64,000 nt of DNA from CAYQQU01 sp964419545 (GCA_964419545.1 CAYQQU010000001.1:186001-250000); one strand, 5' to 3'. Counted from the first letter of the stretch, positions 45,153-53,473 are shown. Made by a program: numbers and translations. The notes: a model not told the origin generated them from the letters alone.

Positions 45153-46339
45153 CTTTTTCTCCGCTTAATTTCTTTGCGCAGCAGCCCCAGCTCCCGGCTC
45201 ATCTGTCCGCCCACGGAAGTATTCTCTTCGGTGCGGCGCAGCAGGTAAGGGATCACCTCGCGCACCGGGCCGTAGGGCAGGTACTTTTCGACATTGTATC
45301 CGGCGCGCGCCATGTTGAAGCTCAGGTGGTCGCCCATGCCGTAGAGCTGGGCCGTGGCGACGTGGGGGTGATCGGGCGGCAGGTTGCGTTCTTCCATGAG
45401 TCGGACCTGCAGGCGCACGCTGTTCTCGTTATGCGTAGCGTTGCAGACGTACAGCTCGTCGACGCGGTCGAGGCAGAAGCGGAGGCCGTCGTTATAGGCC
45501 CGGTGCGTCCCTTCGATGGTGTCGTGGATGGGGGAGGGGTAGCCCATTTCGGCGGCTCGCCTTCTTTCCTTTTCCATGTAGGCGCCGCGCACCAGTTTGA
45601 CGGCGCAGAGGTAGTGGTTGTCGCGGGCGTGCTCGAAAGAGTCGTGCAGGAATTGCAGCCGGTCTTTGCGATAGAGCTGTACGGCGTTGATGACGGTGGC
45701 TTTGCCGCGATTGTAGCGGGCCGACATATCCCAGGCGATCTGGTCGACGGCGCCTTGTATCCAGCTTTCTTCGGCGTCGATGTGGAGGCCGATGCCGGCG
45801 CGGAAAGCTGCTTCGCAGATCCGGTCGACGCGCCGGCGGCCGCGCTCCCATTCGTCGCGCTCGGCAGCGCTGAGGGATTCGCCCGCACTGATCCTGGCGA
45901 GCAGTTCAAAGCGAAAGAGCCCCGAGAGTTTGGTGCTGATGATGTGGATGGCCGCGTCGGCTTCGGCATAGCGCAGGGTCTGGGCCAGGTAGTCGGCCGT
46001 GCGGTTGAAGTCTTCTTCGGTTTCTTTTCCTTCCACGCCGTAGTCCAGAATGGTCTTGATGCCGTGGCGATCCAGGCGTTCGATTACCAGTCGCACTTCC
46101 CCAATGGATTCCCCGCCGCAAAACTGGCCGTAGATGGTATTTTTGACCAGGCCCTCGACGGGGAGTCCCCACCGCAACGCCCACTCGGCGAGCCGGCCGC
46201 CTGCTTTCACTAGCCAGGATTTATTCATCAACCAAAACAGCCAGTGTGCGCGGGCCAGTTCGGCGTCGCTGCGCTCGGCGAAGGCAATAGTCGTATTCTC
46301 GAAATCCGGCCGGGAGCGGTTCGTCATTGGTTCGATCAT
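45149..46339 (-). CDS. proline dehydrogenase
   Basis: 396-residue monofunctional FAD-dependent proline dehydrogenase (PRODH/PutA N-terminal type) that oxidises L-proline to pyrroline-5-carboxylate and feeds electrons to quinone. Marks are IKTILDYGVEGKETEEDFNRT, VSAR-like YNRGKATVINAVQLYRKD, the flavin/substrate region CAVKLVRGAYMEKERRRAAEMG, HNENSVRLQVRLMEER, and the C-terminal YLPYGPVREVIPYLLRRTEEN with the paired arginines that bind the proline carboxylate. No P5C dehydrogenase is fused or adjacent. The start could also be the ATG four codons later. It is divergent from the hydrogenase operon and ends at the inverted-repeat element. Confidence 0.93.
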   Translation of the reverse strand: MIEPMTNRSRPDFENTTIAFAERSDAELARAHWLFWLMNKSWLVKAGGRLAEWALRWGLPVEGLVKNTIYGQFCGGESIGEVRLVIERLDRHGIKTILDYGVEGKETEEDFNRTADYLAQTLRYAEADAAIHIISTKLSGLFRFELLARISAGESLSAAERDEWERGRRRVDRICEAAFRAGIGLHIDAEESWIQGAVDQIAWDMSARYNRGKATVINAVQLYRKDRLQFLHDSFEHARDNHYLCAVKLVRGAYMEKERRRAAEMGYPSPIHDTIEGTHRAYNDGLRFCLDRVDELYVCNATHNENSVRLQVRLMEERNLPPDHPHVATAQLYGMGDHLSFNMARAGYNVEKYLPYGPVREVIPYLLRRTEENTSVGGQMSRELGLLRKEIKRRKS

Positions 46340-46592
46340 AGTAATACAGTTTCACCTAAAATTCTAATGTTCTGCTAGTCTGGAAAATGACTTTCATCAT
46401 CGGCGAGGTTGATTTATGCACCCGTACTTTTTCAAGAATCGTAGCAAGCGATGACAATTATCATATGCTTCTTGATCCAGGCGAGGTATCTTATGCGTTG
46501 GCGGGCAGACGGTAAGCCGCACATCGGACGTTCCCGGAATTTTCGATATGTGGCCGCTCGCCTGCCCCAGATCGATAACCGAAACTTAAAAT
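46340..46592. other. divergent intergenic region upstream of hox operon
   Basis: About 250 bases separate the proline dehydrogenase and hoxF starts. I found no exact TAnnTTTG box and no convincing sigma-54 or other signal. A 66-codon plus-strand frame at 46451 overlaps hoxF and has no recognisable product. Confidence 0.4.
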
Positions 46593-48323
46593 ATGATCCG
46601 CGAGCTAAAAAGAACCAAGCTATTGGACAGCTTGTGGGCCTGCCAGGATGACCATCGCTGCATCAATGACGATGATGTTCAGCGTCTCGCCCACCAGTTT
46701 CAGCTGTCGGCGGTGGAGGTAGAGGGCGTCGCTTCCTTTTACCATTTTTTCCATAGCCAACCCGCCGGAAAGTACACCATTTACCTCAACAACAGCATCA
46801 TGTCGGAGCTGGCCGGCTACCAGGAGGTGCGCCAGGCCTTCGAAGCGGCTACCGGAGCCAAGATGGGCGGCGTGAGCCCGGTCGGAAAGTTCGGCCTCTT
46901 CGATACGCCCTGTATCGGCCTGAGCGACCAGGAGCCCGCCGCGCTGATTAACTTCCTGCCCTTCACGCGCCTGACGCCTGCCCGCGTACGGCAGATCGTC
47001 GGCGCCCTGAAGCGCGACGTGCCGGTAGCGGAGCTCTGCGATGAGGTCGAAGACCCCATTCGCTACACGCCCGAACCGGAGCGCACCGTCTTTTTCCGGG
47101 ATTACAAATTCGGGCGCAGCCTCGAACAGCTGCTGCGCCTTACGCCTCAGGAGGTCTTGGAGCAGATCAAAATATCCGACCTGAGCGGCCGCGGCGGCGC
47201 TTTCTTCCCTACCGGTCTGAAGTGGGAACTGTGCCGCAGCCACCCGGGCCCGCGCTACGTCGTCTGTAACGCCGACGAAGGGGAGCCGGGCACTTTTAAA
47301 GACCGGGCGCTGATGAACCAGATGCCGGGGCTGCTCATCGAAGGGATGATCATCGGCGGCTATGCGGTGGGCGCCGTGGAAGGCATCATCTACCTGCGGG
47401 CGGAATACCGCTGGCTGTTCTCCAAACTGCAAAAGGCCATCGACGACGCCCGCGAAGCGGGCTGGCTGGGCGAAAAGATCGGCTCCAGGGAGCCTTTCAA
47501 ATTCAACATCCGCATTCAGCTCGGCGCCGGCGCTTACGTATGCGGCGAAGAGACGGCCCTGCTGGAATCGATGGAGGGCAAACGGGGCGAACCCCGCACC
47601 CGCACCTACTTCCCCGTCGAGCGCGGCTACCTGGGCATGCCCACCGTCGTGAATAACGTGGAGACTTTCTGCGGCGCGGCGCGCATCCTCGAACTGGGGG
47701 CTTACCACTTCCGGAGCCTGGGCACCCAGGCCAGCTCGGGCACCAAGATCATGAGCATTTCGGGCGATTGTAAGCGCCCCGGGCTCTACGAGCTGGAGTG
47801 GGGGATGAGTGTAGGCGAACTCATGGCGCTTTGCGGCGCGCAGGATCCTTATTTCGTGCAGATCAGCGGCCCGTCCGGGCAGTGTATCGGCAAGTCGGAA
47901 CTCACCCGGCGCCTTTGTACGGAGGACTTGCTTTGCGGCGGCTCCATCATGGTCTTCAACAGCCAGCGCGATATTCTGCAGATCCTGCGCAACTTCAACG
48001 GGTTCTTTAAGCATGAATCCTGCGGCATGTGCACGCCCTGCCGGGCCGGCAATTTCATCTTCAGCCGCAAGCTGGAGAAGCTGCAAAATACCCTCGGCGC
48101 TCCCGAAGACGTCGTCGAGATGCGCAACTGGGGCCGTATGATGAAGCAGGCCAGCCGCTGCGGGCTCGGACAGACGGCGCCCAACGCGCTGCTCTACGCC
48201 CTGGATAAGTTCCCCGAATATTTCAATGATCTGGTCAATCACCCCGGCGGTAAATCGTTCGGCATCGACATCGAAAAGGCCGTAGCGGATTACCAGGTGA
48301 TGACAAAAACCAACGGCGAATGA
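46593..48323 (+). CDS. hoxF: NAD-reducing [NiFe] hydrogenase diaphorase subunit HoxF
   Basis: 576 residues. Residues 1-125 are a NuoE/HoxE-like thioredoxin-fold domain in which only Cys107 (FDTPCIGLSDQEPA) of the four usual [2Fe-2S] cysteines remains. Residues about 175-576 are NuoF-like: the FMN/NAD site SGRGGAFFPTGLKWELC, CNADEGEPGTFKDR, GAGAYVCGEETALLESMEGKRG, and the [4Fe-4S] ligands in ESCGMCTPCRAGN near residue 478. It passes electrons between H2-derived clusters and NAD(H). The domain order matches HoxF of soluble Cupriavidus-type hydrogenases, not respiratory complex I, and the hoxH gene in the same operon settles the choice. Its stop overlaps the next start by 4 bases. Confidence 0.93.
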   Translation: MIRELKRTKLLDSLWACQDDHRCINDDDVQRLAHQFQLSAVEVEGVASFYHFFHSQPAGKYTIYLNNSIMSELAGYQEVRQAFEAATGAKMGGVSPVGKFGLFDTPCIGLSDQEPAALINFLPFTRLTPARVRQIVGALKRDVPVAELCDEVEDPIRYTPEPERTVFFRDYKFGRSLEQLLRLTPQEVLEQIKISDLSGRGGAFFPTGLKWELCRSHPGPRYVVCNADEGEPGTFKDRALMNQMPGLLIEGMIIGGYAVGAVEGIIYLRAEYRWLFSKLQKAIDDAREAGWLGEKIGSREPFKFNIRIQLGAGAYVCGEETALLESMEGKRGEPRTRTYFPVERGYLGMPTVVNNVETFCGAARILELGAYHFRSLGTQASSGTKIMSISGDCKRPGLYELEWGMSVGELMALCGAQDPYFVQISGPSGQCIGKSELTRRLCTEDLLCGGSIMVFNSQRDILQILRNFNGFFKHESCGMCTPCRAGNFIFSRKLEKLQNTLGAPEDVVEMRNWGRMMKQASRCGLGQTAPNALLYALDKFPEYFNDLVNHPGGKSFGIDIEKAVADYQVMTKTNGE

Positions 48324-49591
48324 AAGACAAGATCACCATCTATATCGACGAGCGCCCCTTCCTGGTGAGCGCCAATCAGAATCTGGTAGAAGCGATTCGC
48401 GAGGTGGGGCTTTCGGTGCCCTCCTTGTGCTATTACGAACACATCAACCCACCCCTGGGCAGCTGCCGCGTCTGTACGGTGATGGTCAACGGCCGACCCG
48501 TAGCCGCCTGCACCACCCAGGTGCGCGACGGCATGGAGGTGCGCCTCAATACCGACCAGCTGGCGGATATGCGGCGAGCCGTCATAGAAATGATGTTCGC
48601 CGAAGGCAACCACTTCTGCCCGGCCTGCGAGAAAAGCGGCGATTGCGATCTGCAGGGGCTGGGCTATCAGCTGGGGGTTTCGGTATCCCGCTTCCCGCAC
48701 CTCTTCGTCAACGAGACCATCGATTACCGGCCGGAGCGGATCATCATCGAACACAACCGCTGTATCCGTTGCCGCCGCTGCGTCGAGGAAATCTTTACGG
48801 AAGACGGCCACCGGGTATTTTCGTTCTCCAACCGCGGCAATACCACTACCGTAAGCATCGACTACGAACAGGAAGCGAAGCTGAGCGAGCGGGAGGCGCT
48901 CAACGCCATGCACATCTGTCCTACCGGCGCCATCCTGGTGCGGGGCAAGAGCCTGGCGCGACCGCGCGGAGAACGCAAGTACGACAAAGGAACGCCGGAG
49001 CCCATCCTGCGCGTGCCGGCCCACGAACGGGAACGCATCGCCAGCCAGCGTAAGAAGACGATCGCTACCACCTCCCTGGCCGGTTGTTTCGGCTGCCATA
49101 TGTCGATGCTGGACATCGACCTGGAACTGGCCGATCTGGTCGACCTCGTGGAGATCGACAAATCACCGCTCACCGATAAAAAGCGGTTCGACCAGCGATG
49201 TGATATCGGCATCATCGAGGGCGGATGCTGTAACTCGGAAAATATCGAAGTGCTGGAAGACTTCCGGAAAAATTGCGACGTACTGGTGGCCGTCGGCGAA
49301 TGTGCGATCTGGGGTGGATTGCCGGCCATGCGCAATTTTATTCCGCTGCAGGAGTGCCTGGAGGAAGCCTATCAAAACACGGCTACCGTGGAAAAAGGCA
49401 AAACCGTGATCCCGGCCCACGAAGATCTGCCGCAAATGCTCGACCGGATCTACGCCTGCAACGAACTGGTGAAGATCGACTACTACGTGCCTGGCTGCCC
49501 GCCGGACGCCAGCCACATCTGGAAAGTGGTCAAGCACGTGCTCTTCGGCGAGCCGTACACGGTGCTGCAGGAAGAATTTAAATACGACTAG
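48320..49591 (+). CDS. fused HoxU-HoxY subunit of NAD-linked [NiFe] hydrogenase
   Basis: One 423-codon frame covers two subunits that are normally separate. Residues 1-230 are HoxU/NuoG-N-like: a plant-type [2Fe-2S] site (Cys37, 49, 52, 64), a His-Cys3 [4Fe-4S] site (His98, Cys100, 103, 109) and a Cys4 site (Cys148, 151, 154, 200). A charged linker (about 215-248) leads to HoxY, the small hydrogenase subunit, with proximal-cluster cysteines Cys256 and Cys259 (LAGCFGCHMSMLDID), Cys328 (VGECAIWGGLPAMRN) and Cys393 (YVPGCPPDASHIW). All expected ligands of both parts are present, so the fusion looks functional. The start overlaps hoxF by 4 bases (ATGA). The fusion would fix diaphorase-to-hydrogenase stoichiometry (inference). 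Confidence 0.93.
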   Translation: MKDKITIYIDERPFLVSANQNLVEAIREVGLSVPSLCYYEHINPPLGSCRVCTVMVNGRPVAACTTQVRDGMEVRLNTDQLADMRRAVIEMMFAEGNHFCPACEKSGDCDLQGLGYQLGVSVSRFPHLFVNETIDYRPERIIIEHNRCIRCRRCVEEIFTEDGHRVFSFSNRGNTTTVSIDYEQEAKLSEREALNAMHICPTGAILVRGKSLARPRGERKYDKGTPEPILRVPAHERERIASQRKKTIATTSLAGCFGCHMSMLDIDLELADLVDLVEIDKSPLTDKKRFDQRCDIGIIEGGCCNSENIEVLEDFRKNCDVLVAVGECAIWGGLPAMRNFIPLQECLEEAYQNTATVEKGKTVIPAHEDLPQMLDRIYACNELVKIDYYVPGCPPDASHIWKVVKHVLFGEPYTVLQEEFKYD

Positions 49592-49596
49592 TGTCT

Positions 49597-49947
49597 ATGT
49601 CGGAGAAAGAATACGTGCAGTACCAGATCAGCCGCTACTGGATGTACTTCTTTTCACAAGCCACCCGGCAGCCGGCGCGGGTCTTGCTGTACGGCGTGGA
49701 TGGAAAATTGCGCGGCGACGTCTGGTTCCTGGCCGACGGCGTAGAACTGCCGGGGCCCGTGGTCAGCTCGCAGGAGGGCAAAAGCGGAGCGGTGGAATAC
49801 GAGGTGAAAATGTATCACCCCATGCACCAGTTGCTTCCCCTGGTGGACATCCTTCGCCACGAAGACCCCATCAACCTGTACTTCAATCCGCGCAACGGCA
49901 AAGGCGGCATCGTAACCGGCGTGGAAGCGGTAGGGGAAGGGGAGTAG
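49597..49947 (+). CDS. small unknown protein encoded inside the hox operon
   Basis: 116 residues from ATG 49597; a GTG two codons earlier overlaps the hoxUY stop by one base (TAGTG) and is an equally good coupled start. The product is soluble, mixed alpha/beta, without cysteine or a signal peptide: EYVQYQISRYWMYFFSQATRQPARVLLYGVDGKLRGDVWFLADG then a beta-rich C-terminal half (AVEYEVKMYHPMHQLLPLVDIL). I do not recognise it. Its place between the small and large hydrogenase subunit genes suggests an accessory or structural role in this hydrogenase type. It does not resemble HypA, HypC, HoxI or a protease. Confidence 0.75.
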   Translation: MSEKEYVQYQISRYWMYFFSQATRQPARVLLYGVDGKLRGDVWFLADGVELPGPVVSSQEGKSGAVEYEVKMYHPMHQLLPLVDILRHEDPINLYFNPRNGKGGIVTGVEAVGEGE

Positions 49948-50005
49948 GATAAGCGCCTGGTATTCAGATCAACGACACCCAGGCGGGCGTAAACATGAAA
50001 TATTC

Positions 50006-50023
50006 CGGGCCGCAAGCGGCCCG
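50006..50023. repeat. GC-rich hairpin upstream of hoxH
   Basis: CGGGCCGC (50006-50013) and GCGGCCCG (50016-50023) are perfectly complementary with AA between, giving in practice a 7-bp stem with the loop CAAG. It ends 23 bases before the hoxH ATG, inside the operon and without a T-run, so transcript stabilisation, processing or translational tuning is more likely than termination. Confidence 0.6.
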
Positions 50024-50046
50024 CACATCAAATAAAACCAAGGGCT

Positions 50047-51498
50047 ATGTCGCAGAAGATAACCATCGATCCGGTAACGCGCGTGGAAGGACACGGAAGG
50101 GTGACCATACACCTCGACGATGCCGGTCAAATCAGCGAATCGCATTTTCATGTTGTTGAATTTCGGGGTTTCGAACGCTTCATTCAGGGCCATCCCTACT
50201 GGGAAGTGCCGGGCCTGGTGCAACGCCTCTGCGGCATCTGCCCGGTGAGTCACCACCTCGCGGCCGCCAAGGCCATCGACCGGCTGCACGGCCTCAACCC
50301 GGAAGACCTTTCGCCTACCACCGACAAGCTGCGGCGACTGCTGCACTACGGGCAGATCTTCCAGTCGCACGCCCTGCATTTCTTCTACCTGGCTTCGCCC
50401 GACCTGCTGTTCGGCTTCGATGCGCCGGCCGCACAGCGCAACGTGGCGGCCGTAGTGAAAGCTAACCGCGAGTTGGCCCGGCAGGGGATCCTGATGCGCA
50501 AATTCGGGCAAGAGATAATTAAGGCGCTGGCCGGCAAGCGCATCCACGGCATCCTGGCGGTGCCCGGCGGCGCGCACAAGACGCTGACCAGCGAAGAGCG
50601 CGATTATTTCCTCGACGGGAAAGATATTCCTTCCATCGACACCATGATCGAGTGGACGCTAGGGGTGATCGCCTTCCTGCGCCAGTATCACGAAGACAAC
50701 CGGGCGCTGGTCGATTCCTTCGCCGTCTATCCTTCCGGGCACCTCGGCCTGGTGCGCGACGACGGCGCCCTGGAGCTCTATAACGGCCGGATGCGGGCCA
50801 TCGACGCCGAAGGCAATCGCACCCTCGACGATATTCCCGATACCGAATACGCAGAATATTTCGCCGAAGGCGTAGAACCCTGGACCTACCTCAAATTCCC
50901 CTACCTGCGCCACCTCGGCCGCGAAAAAGGATGGAACCGGGTGGGGCCCCTGGCGCGCCTCAACGTCTGCGATTATATTCCAAGCCCGCTGGCGGAAGCC
51001 GAACGGAAACATTTTGCCGCGATCACCGACGGAAAGCCCAACAACCGTAGTCTGTACTACCACTGGGCGCGCTTGATCGAAGTGCTGCACTGCGCCGAAC
51101 TGATGCGCGATCTGCTGCTCGACGAGACCATCCTCGGCGACGACCTGCTGCGCGAGGGCGAACGCCGGCCGGAAGGGATCGGGGTCGTGGAAGCGCCCCG
51201 CGGAACGCTGATCCACCATTACCGGGCCGACGAAAAAGGGATGGTGACCAAGGCCAACCTCATCGTCTCGACCACCCACAACAACGAAGCAATGAACCAG
51301 GCCGTAAGGGAAGTAGCGAGCACGCACCTCGCCGGCCGGCCGAAAATAACCGACGCTATGCTCAATCAGGTGGAAGTCGCCATCCGGGCGTATGACCCCT
51401 GTCTGAGCTGCGCCACCCACGCCCTCGGGCAGATGCCCCTGCGGGTGACGGTATTTGATCACCAGGGAAAAGTGACCGATGAAAAAATTAAAGGATAA
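50047..51498 (+). CDS. hoxH: NAD-reducing [NiFe] hydrogenase large subunit HoxH
   Basis: 483 residues carrying the NiFe(CN)2CO site. The L1 motif is Cys62-Gly-Ile-Cys65 in RLCGICPVSHH, and the L2 motif is Cys452-x2-Cys455-x2-His458 in DPCLSCATHALGQM. The 25 residues after His458 are the C-terminal peptide removed by the maturation protease after nickel insertion. The N-terminal ITIDPVTRVEGHG is typical. Motif forms (RLCGICPVSHH, DPCxSCATHALG) fit group 3d bidirectional hydrogenases, which interconvert H2 and NAD(H) in the cytoplasm. The gene overlaps the protease gene by 20 bases. Confidence 0.96.
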   Translation: MSQKITIDPVTRVEGHGRVTIHLDDAGQISESHFHVVEFRGFERFIQGHPYWEVPGLVQRLCGICPVSHHLAAAKAIDRLHGLNPEDLSPTTDKLRRLLHYGQIFQSHALHFFYLASPDLLFGFDAPAAQRNVAAVVKANRELARQGILMRKFGQEIIKALAGKRIHGILAVPGGAHKTLTSEERDYFLDGKDIPSIDTMIEWTLGVIAFLRQYHEDNRALVDSFAVYPSGHLGLVRDDGALELYNGRMRAIDAEGNRTLDDIPDTEYAEYFAEGVEPWTYLKFPYLRHLGREKGWNRVGPLARLNVCDYIPSPLAEAERKHFAAITDGKPNNRSLYYHWARLIEVLHCAELMRDLLLDETILGDDLLREGERRPEGIGVVEAPRGTLIHHYRADEKGMVTKANLIVSTTHNNEAMNQAVREVASTHLAGRPKITDAMLNQVEVAIRAYDPCLSCATHALGQMPLRVTVFDHQGKVTDEKIKG

Positions 51499-51928
51499 AC
51501 GACAACTTCTGATCGCAATCGGCAATGTAGGGCGCCGCGACGACGGCCTGGGCTGGGCTTTTGCCGACGCCCTCACCGATTTTGAAGGCGATATCGAATA
51601 CCGCTACCAACTGCAGGTGGAAGACGCCGAGCTGATCCGCTTTTACGACTGCGTCTGGTTCGTAGACGCTGACCGCGGAGAAGAAGCGGCGCCCTTCTCC
51701 TTGCAAGCCTGCAAGCCCGCCGCCGACTTTGCCTTCAGCACCCATGCCCTGGCGCCGGAAGCGGTACTCTATCTCTGCGCCGAACTGTACGACGCCGAAC
51801 CGGAGGCCTGGCTGCTGGGTATCAAAGGCAGCGAGTGGGCGTTGCAGTGCGGATTGTCGAAGCCGGCGCAGGCCAATCTGGAGGCGGCGCTTGCGCATTT
51901 TCAACCGGTTTCTGCAGCGCCGGTTTAA
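51479..51928 (+). CDS. hoxW: hydrogenase maturation protease (HoxW-like)
   Basis: 149 residues of the HybD/HycI endopeptidase family that trims the HoxH C-terminus after nickel insertion. The N-terminal motif IAIGNVGRRDDGLGW gives the first acidic metal ligand, VWFVDADRGEE the Asp region and FAFSTHALAPEAVLYL the His. The start lies inside the 3' end of hoxH in another frame (20-base overlap), linking translation of enzyme and protease. The symbol is given by operon context and substrate type. No hyp genes for nickel and cyanide assembly lie in the window, so they must be elsewhere. Confidence 0.88.
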   Translation: MKKLKDKRQLLIAIGNVGRRDDGLGWAFADALTDFEGDIEYRYQLQVEDAELIRFYDCVWFVDADRGEEAAPFSLQACKPAADFAFSTHALAPEAVLYLCAELYDAEPEAWLLGIKGSEWALQCGLSKPAQANLEAALAHFQPVSAAPV

Positions 51929-52044
51929 TTTCGGCGCCGCTTTCGCCGTTCTGGGCTAAATTTTGCATTTTTACCGTTGCTAAACCCAAAGCGATTGGTT
52001 GCACCTTTTGTCCATCCACTTACCTACAACCATCACCTTTTGCC

Positions 52045-53241
52045 ATGATCAGCGTTGAAGCGGCTACTCAGATTGTATTGGAACATGCGATTACTCTGCC
52101 CACGGAATCGGTAGCTCTTGAAAAAGCACTGGGGCGGTTATTGCGGGAAGACCTGGTGGCCGACCGCGATTTTCCGCCTTTCGACCGGGTTACCATGGAC
52201 GGCATCGCCATCGATTATAAGGCTTTTGCGGCGGGAACGCGGCAGTTCCCCATCGCGGGGGTCGGCGCGGCCGGTGCGCCGCAGGCCCGGCTCGCGGATG
52301 CGCAACAGTGTATCGAGATCATGACCGGTGCGATGTTGCCGGCGGGCGCGGATACGGTGATCCGCTACGAAGACCTTAAGGTAGAGAACGGCACGGCTAC
52401 CGTGCTGACGGAGGAATTGCGGCAAGGTCAGAACGTACACCGGCAGGGCGTCGACCGCTCGCGCGGCGCCGTCGTGGTGGAGGCCGGAGCCGCACTGTCG
52501 CCCGCCGAGCTGGGCGTAGCAGCCACGGTGGGTAAAGCCCGGCTGCAGGTAGCCCGCCCTCCAAGGGCGATCATCATTTCCAGCGGCGACGAACTGGTGG
52601 AAGTCGCGACGAAGCCGGCGCCTTACCAGATCCGCAAATCGAACGTCTACCGCTTGCTGGCTACCCTGAAAGGCTGGGGTATGGAAGCAGATACCGCCCA
52701 CCTGTTCGATGATCGGGACGTGATCCGGGAGAAGCTGGCGCCGATCCTGGCTGCTTACCAGGTCGTCATCATGAGCGGCGGCGTCTCCAAGGGAAAGTTC
52801 GACTATTTTCCGGAAATCCTGGCCGAGCTGGGGGTCGAAAAACTGTTCCACCGCGTCCGGCAGCGGCCGGGCAAGCCGTTCTGGTTCGGCAAAGCGCCGA
52901 GTGGGGCTGTCGTTTTTGCCCTGCCGGGCAATCCGGTATCTTCCTTTATGTGTACGCATCGCTATTTTTACCCCTGGTTGCGGGCCTGTCTGGGGCAATC
53001 CGAGGCCGCTCCGCCACACGCCATTCTGGCCGAGCCGGTCGATTTCAGGCCCGATCTGACCTATTTCGTGCAGGTCAATCTGCGTCATACGGTCGACGGG
53101 CGGACCATAGCCCATCCGATCCAAGGCCACGGTTCAGGCGACCTGGCCAACCTCGCCCGGACCGATGCTTTTCTGGAACTGCCGCGCGGTCGCGACCGCT
53201 ACCCGGCAGGAGAAGCATTTCGGATCATACCTTTTCGATAA
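52045..53241 (+). CDS. moeA: molybdopterin molybdenumtransferase MoeA
   Basis: 398 residues from ATG 52045 (MISVEAATQIVLEHA), as in the family; a longer frame back to 51835 overlaps the protease gene. MoeA inserts molybdate into adenylylated molybdopterin. Motifs are DRDFPPFDRVTMDGIAID, EIMTGAMLPAGADTVIRYED, GQNVHRQGVDRSRG, IISSGDELVE, the MoCF-type VVIMSGGVSKGKFDYFPE, QRPGKPFWFGK and ALPGNPVSSFMC. The C-terminal beta-barrel domain IV is complete. It lies about 115 bases downstream of the hydrogenase protease, but [NiFe] hydrogenase does not need molybdenum cofactor, so the link may be only positional. Confidence 0.94.
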   Translation: MISVEAATQIVLEHAITLPTESVALEKALGRLLREDLVADRDFPPFDRVTMDGIAIDYKAFAAGTRQFPIAGVGAAGAPQARLADAQQCIEIMTGAMLPAGADTVIRYEDLKVENGTATVLTEELRQGQNVHRQGVDRSRGAVVVEAGAALSPAELGVAATVGKARLQVARPPRAIIISSGDELVEVATKPAPYQIRKSNVYRLLATLKGWGMEADTAHLFDDRDVIREKLAPILAAYQVVIMSGGVSKGKFDYFPEILAELGVEKLFHRVRQRPGKPFWFGKAPSGAVVFALPGNPVSSFMCTHRYFYPWLRACLGQSEAAPPHAILAEPVDFRPDLTYFVQVNLRHTVDGRTIAHPIQGHGSGDLANLARTDAFLELPRGRDRYPAGEAFRIIPFR

Positions 53242-53248
53242 AAGCTTT

Positions 53249-53276
53249 TTGATTTGGGTTTACTTTCGTAATTTTG
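53249..53276 (+). promoter_or_regulatory. candidate tRNA-Arg promoter
   Basis: TAATTTTG (53269-53276) is an exact TAnnTTTG box, with TTG at 53249-53251 and a short 17-base spacer. It lies about 60 bases before the tRNA, after the moeA stop. Confidence 0.5.
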
Positions 53277-53335
53277 CGTCCCGGCAGAAAAAGCAGGAAC
53301 CCTCGCCGGGTTCAGCCGGTTTATGGATAGCATCC

Positions 53336-53407
53336 GGCTCCGTAGTACAAGGGATAGTATGCGGGTTTCCGGAGCCCGAGATCCAGGTTCGAGTCCTGGC
53401 GGAGCTA
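53336..53407 (+). tRNA. tRNA-Arg (anticodon CCG)
   Basis: 72 bases fold as a cloverleaf. The acceptor stem is GGCTCCG with CGGAGCT (one G-T pair) and discriminator A. The D stem is GTAC/GTAT. The anticodon stem is CGGGT/GCCCG with the 7-base loop TTCCGGA, giving anticodon CCG at loop positions 3-5, which reads CGG arginine codons. The variable loop is AGAT, and the T stem CCAGG/CCTGG carries loop TTCGAGT. The CCA end is not encoded. Confidence 0.93.
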
Positions 53408-53414
53408 CGTAAAT

Positions 53415-53459
53415 AAAGCCCAACGAACTGAGTACATCAGTAAGTTGGGCTTTTTTTTT
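53415..53459 (+). terminator. intrinsic terminator after tRNA-Arg
   Basis: AAAGCCCAAC (53415-53424) pairs perfectly with GTTGGGCTTT (53444-53453), followed by a continuous T-run to 53459. It starts 8 bases after the tRNA. Confidence 0.92.
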
Positions 53460-53473
53460 GGGGCGGCGTTAAG

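Noticed and set aside
46451..46651. 66-codon plus-strand frame upstream of hoxF
   Set aside because: It overlaps the hoxF start by about 60 bases, has no recognisable product and no start signal.
46620..48242. 540-codon minus-strand open frame opposite hoxF
   Set aside because: HoxF motifs on the plus strand are unambiguous, and the antisense frame has no signal, motif or conserved pattern.
46593..48323. Reading the NuoE/NuoF-like gene as respiratory complex I
   Set aside because: No nuo membrane genes are present, and hoxUY, hoxH and a hydrogenase protease follow directly, so it is the diaphorase subunit of a hydrogenase.
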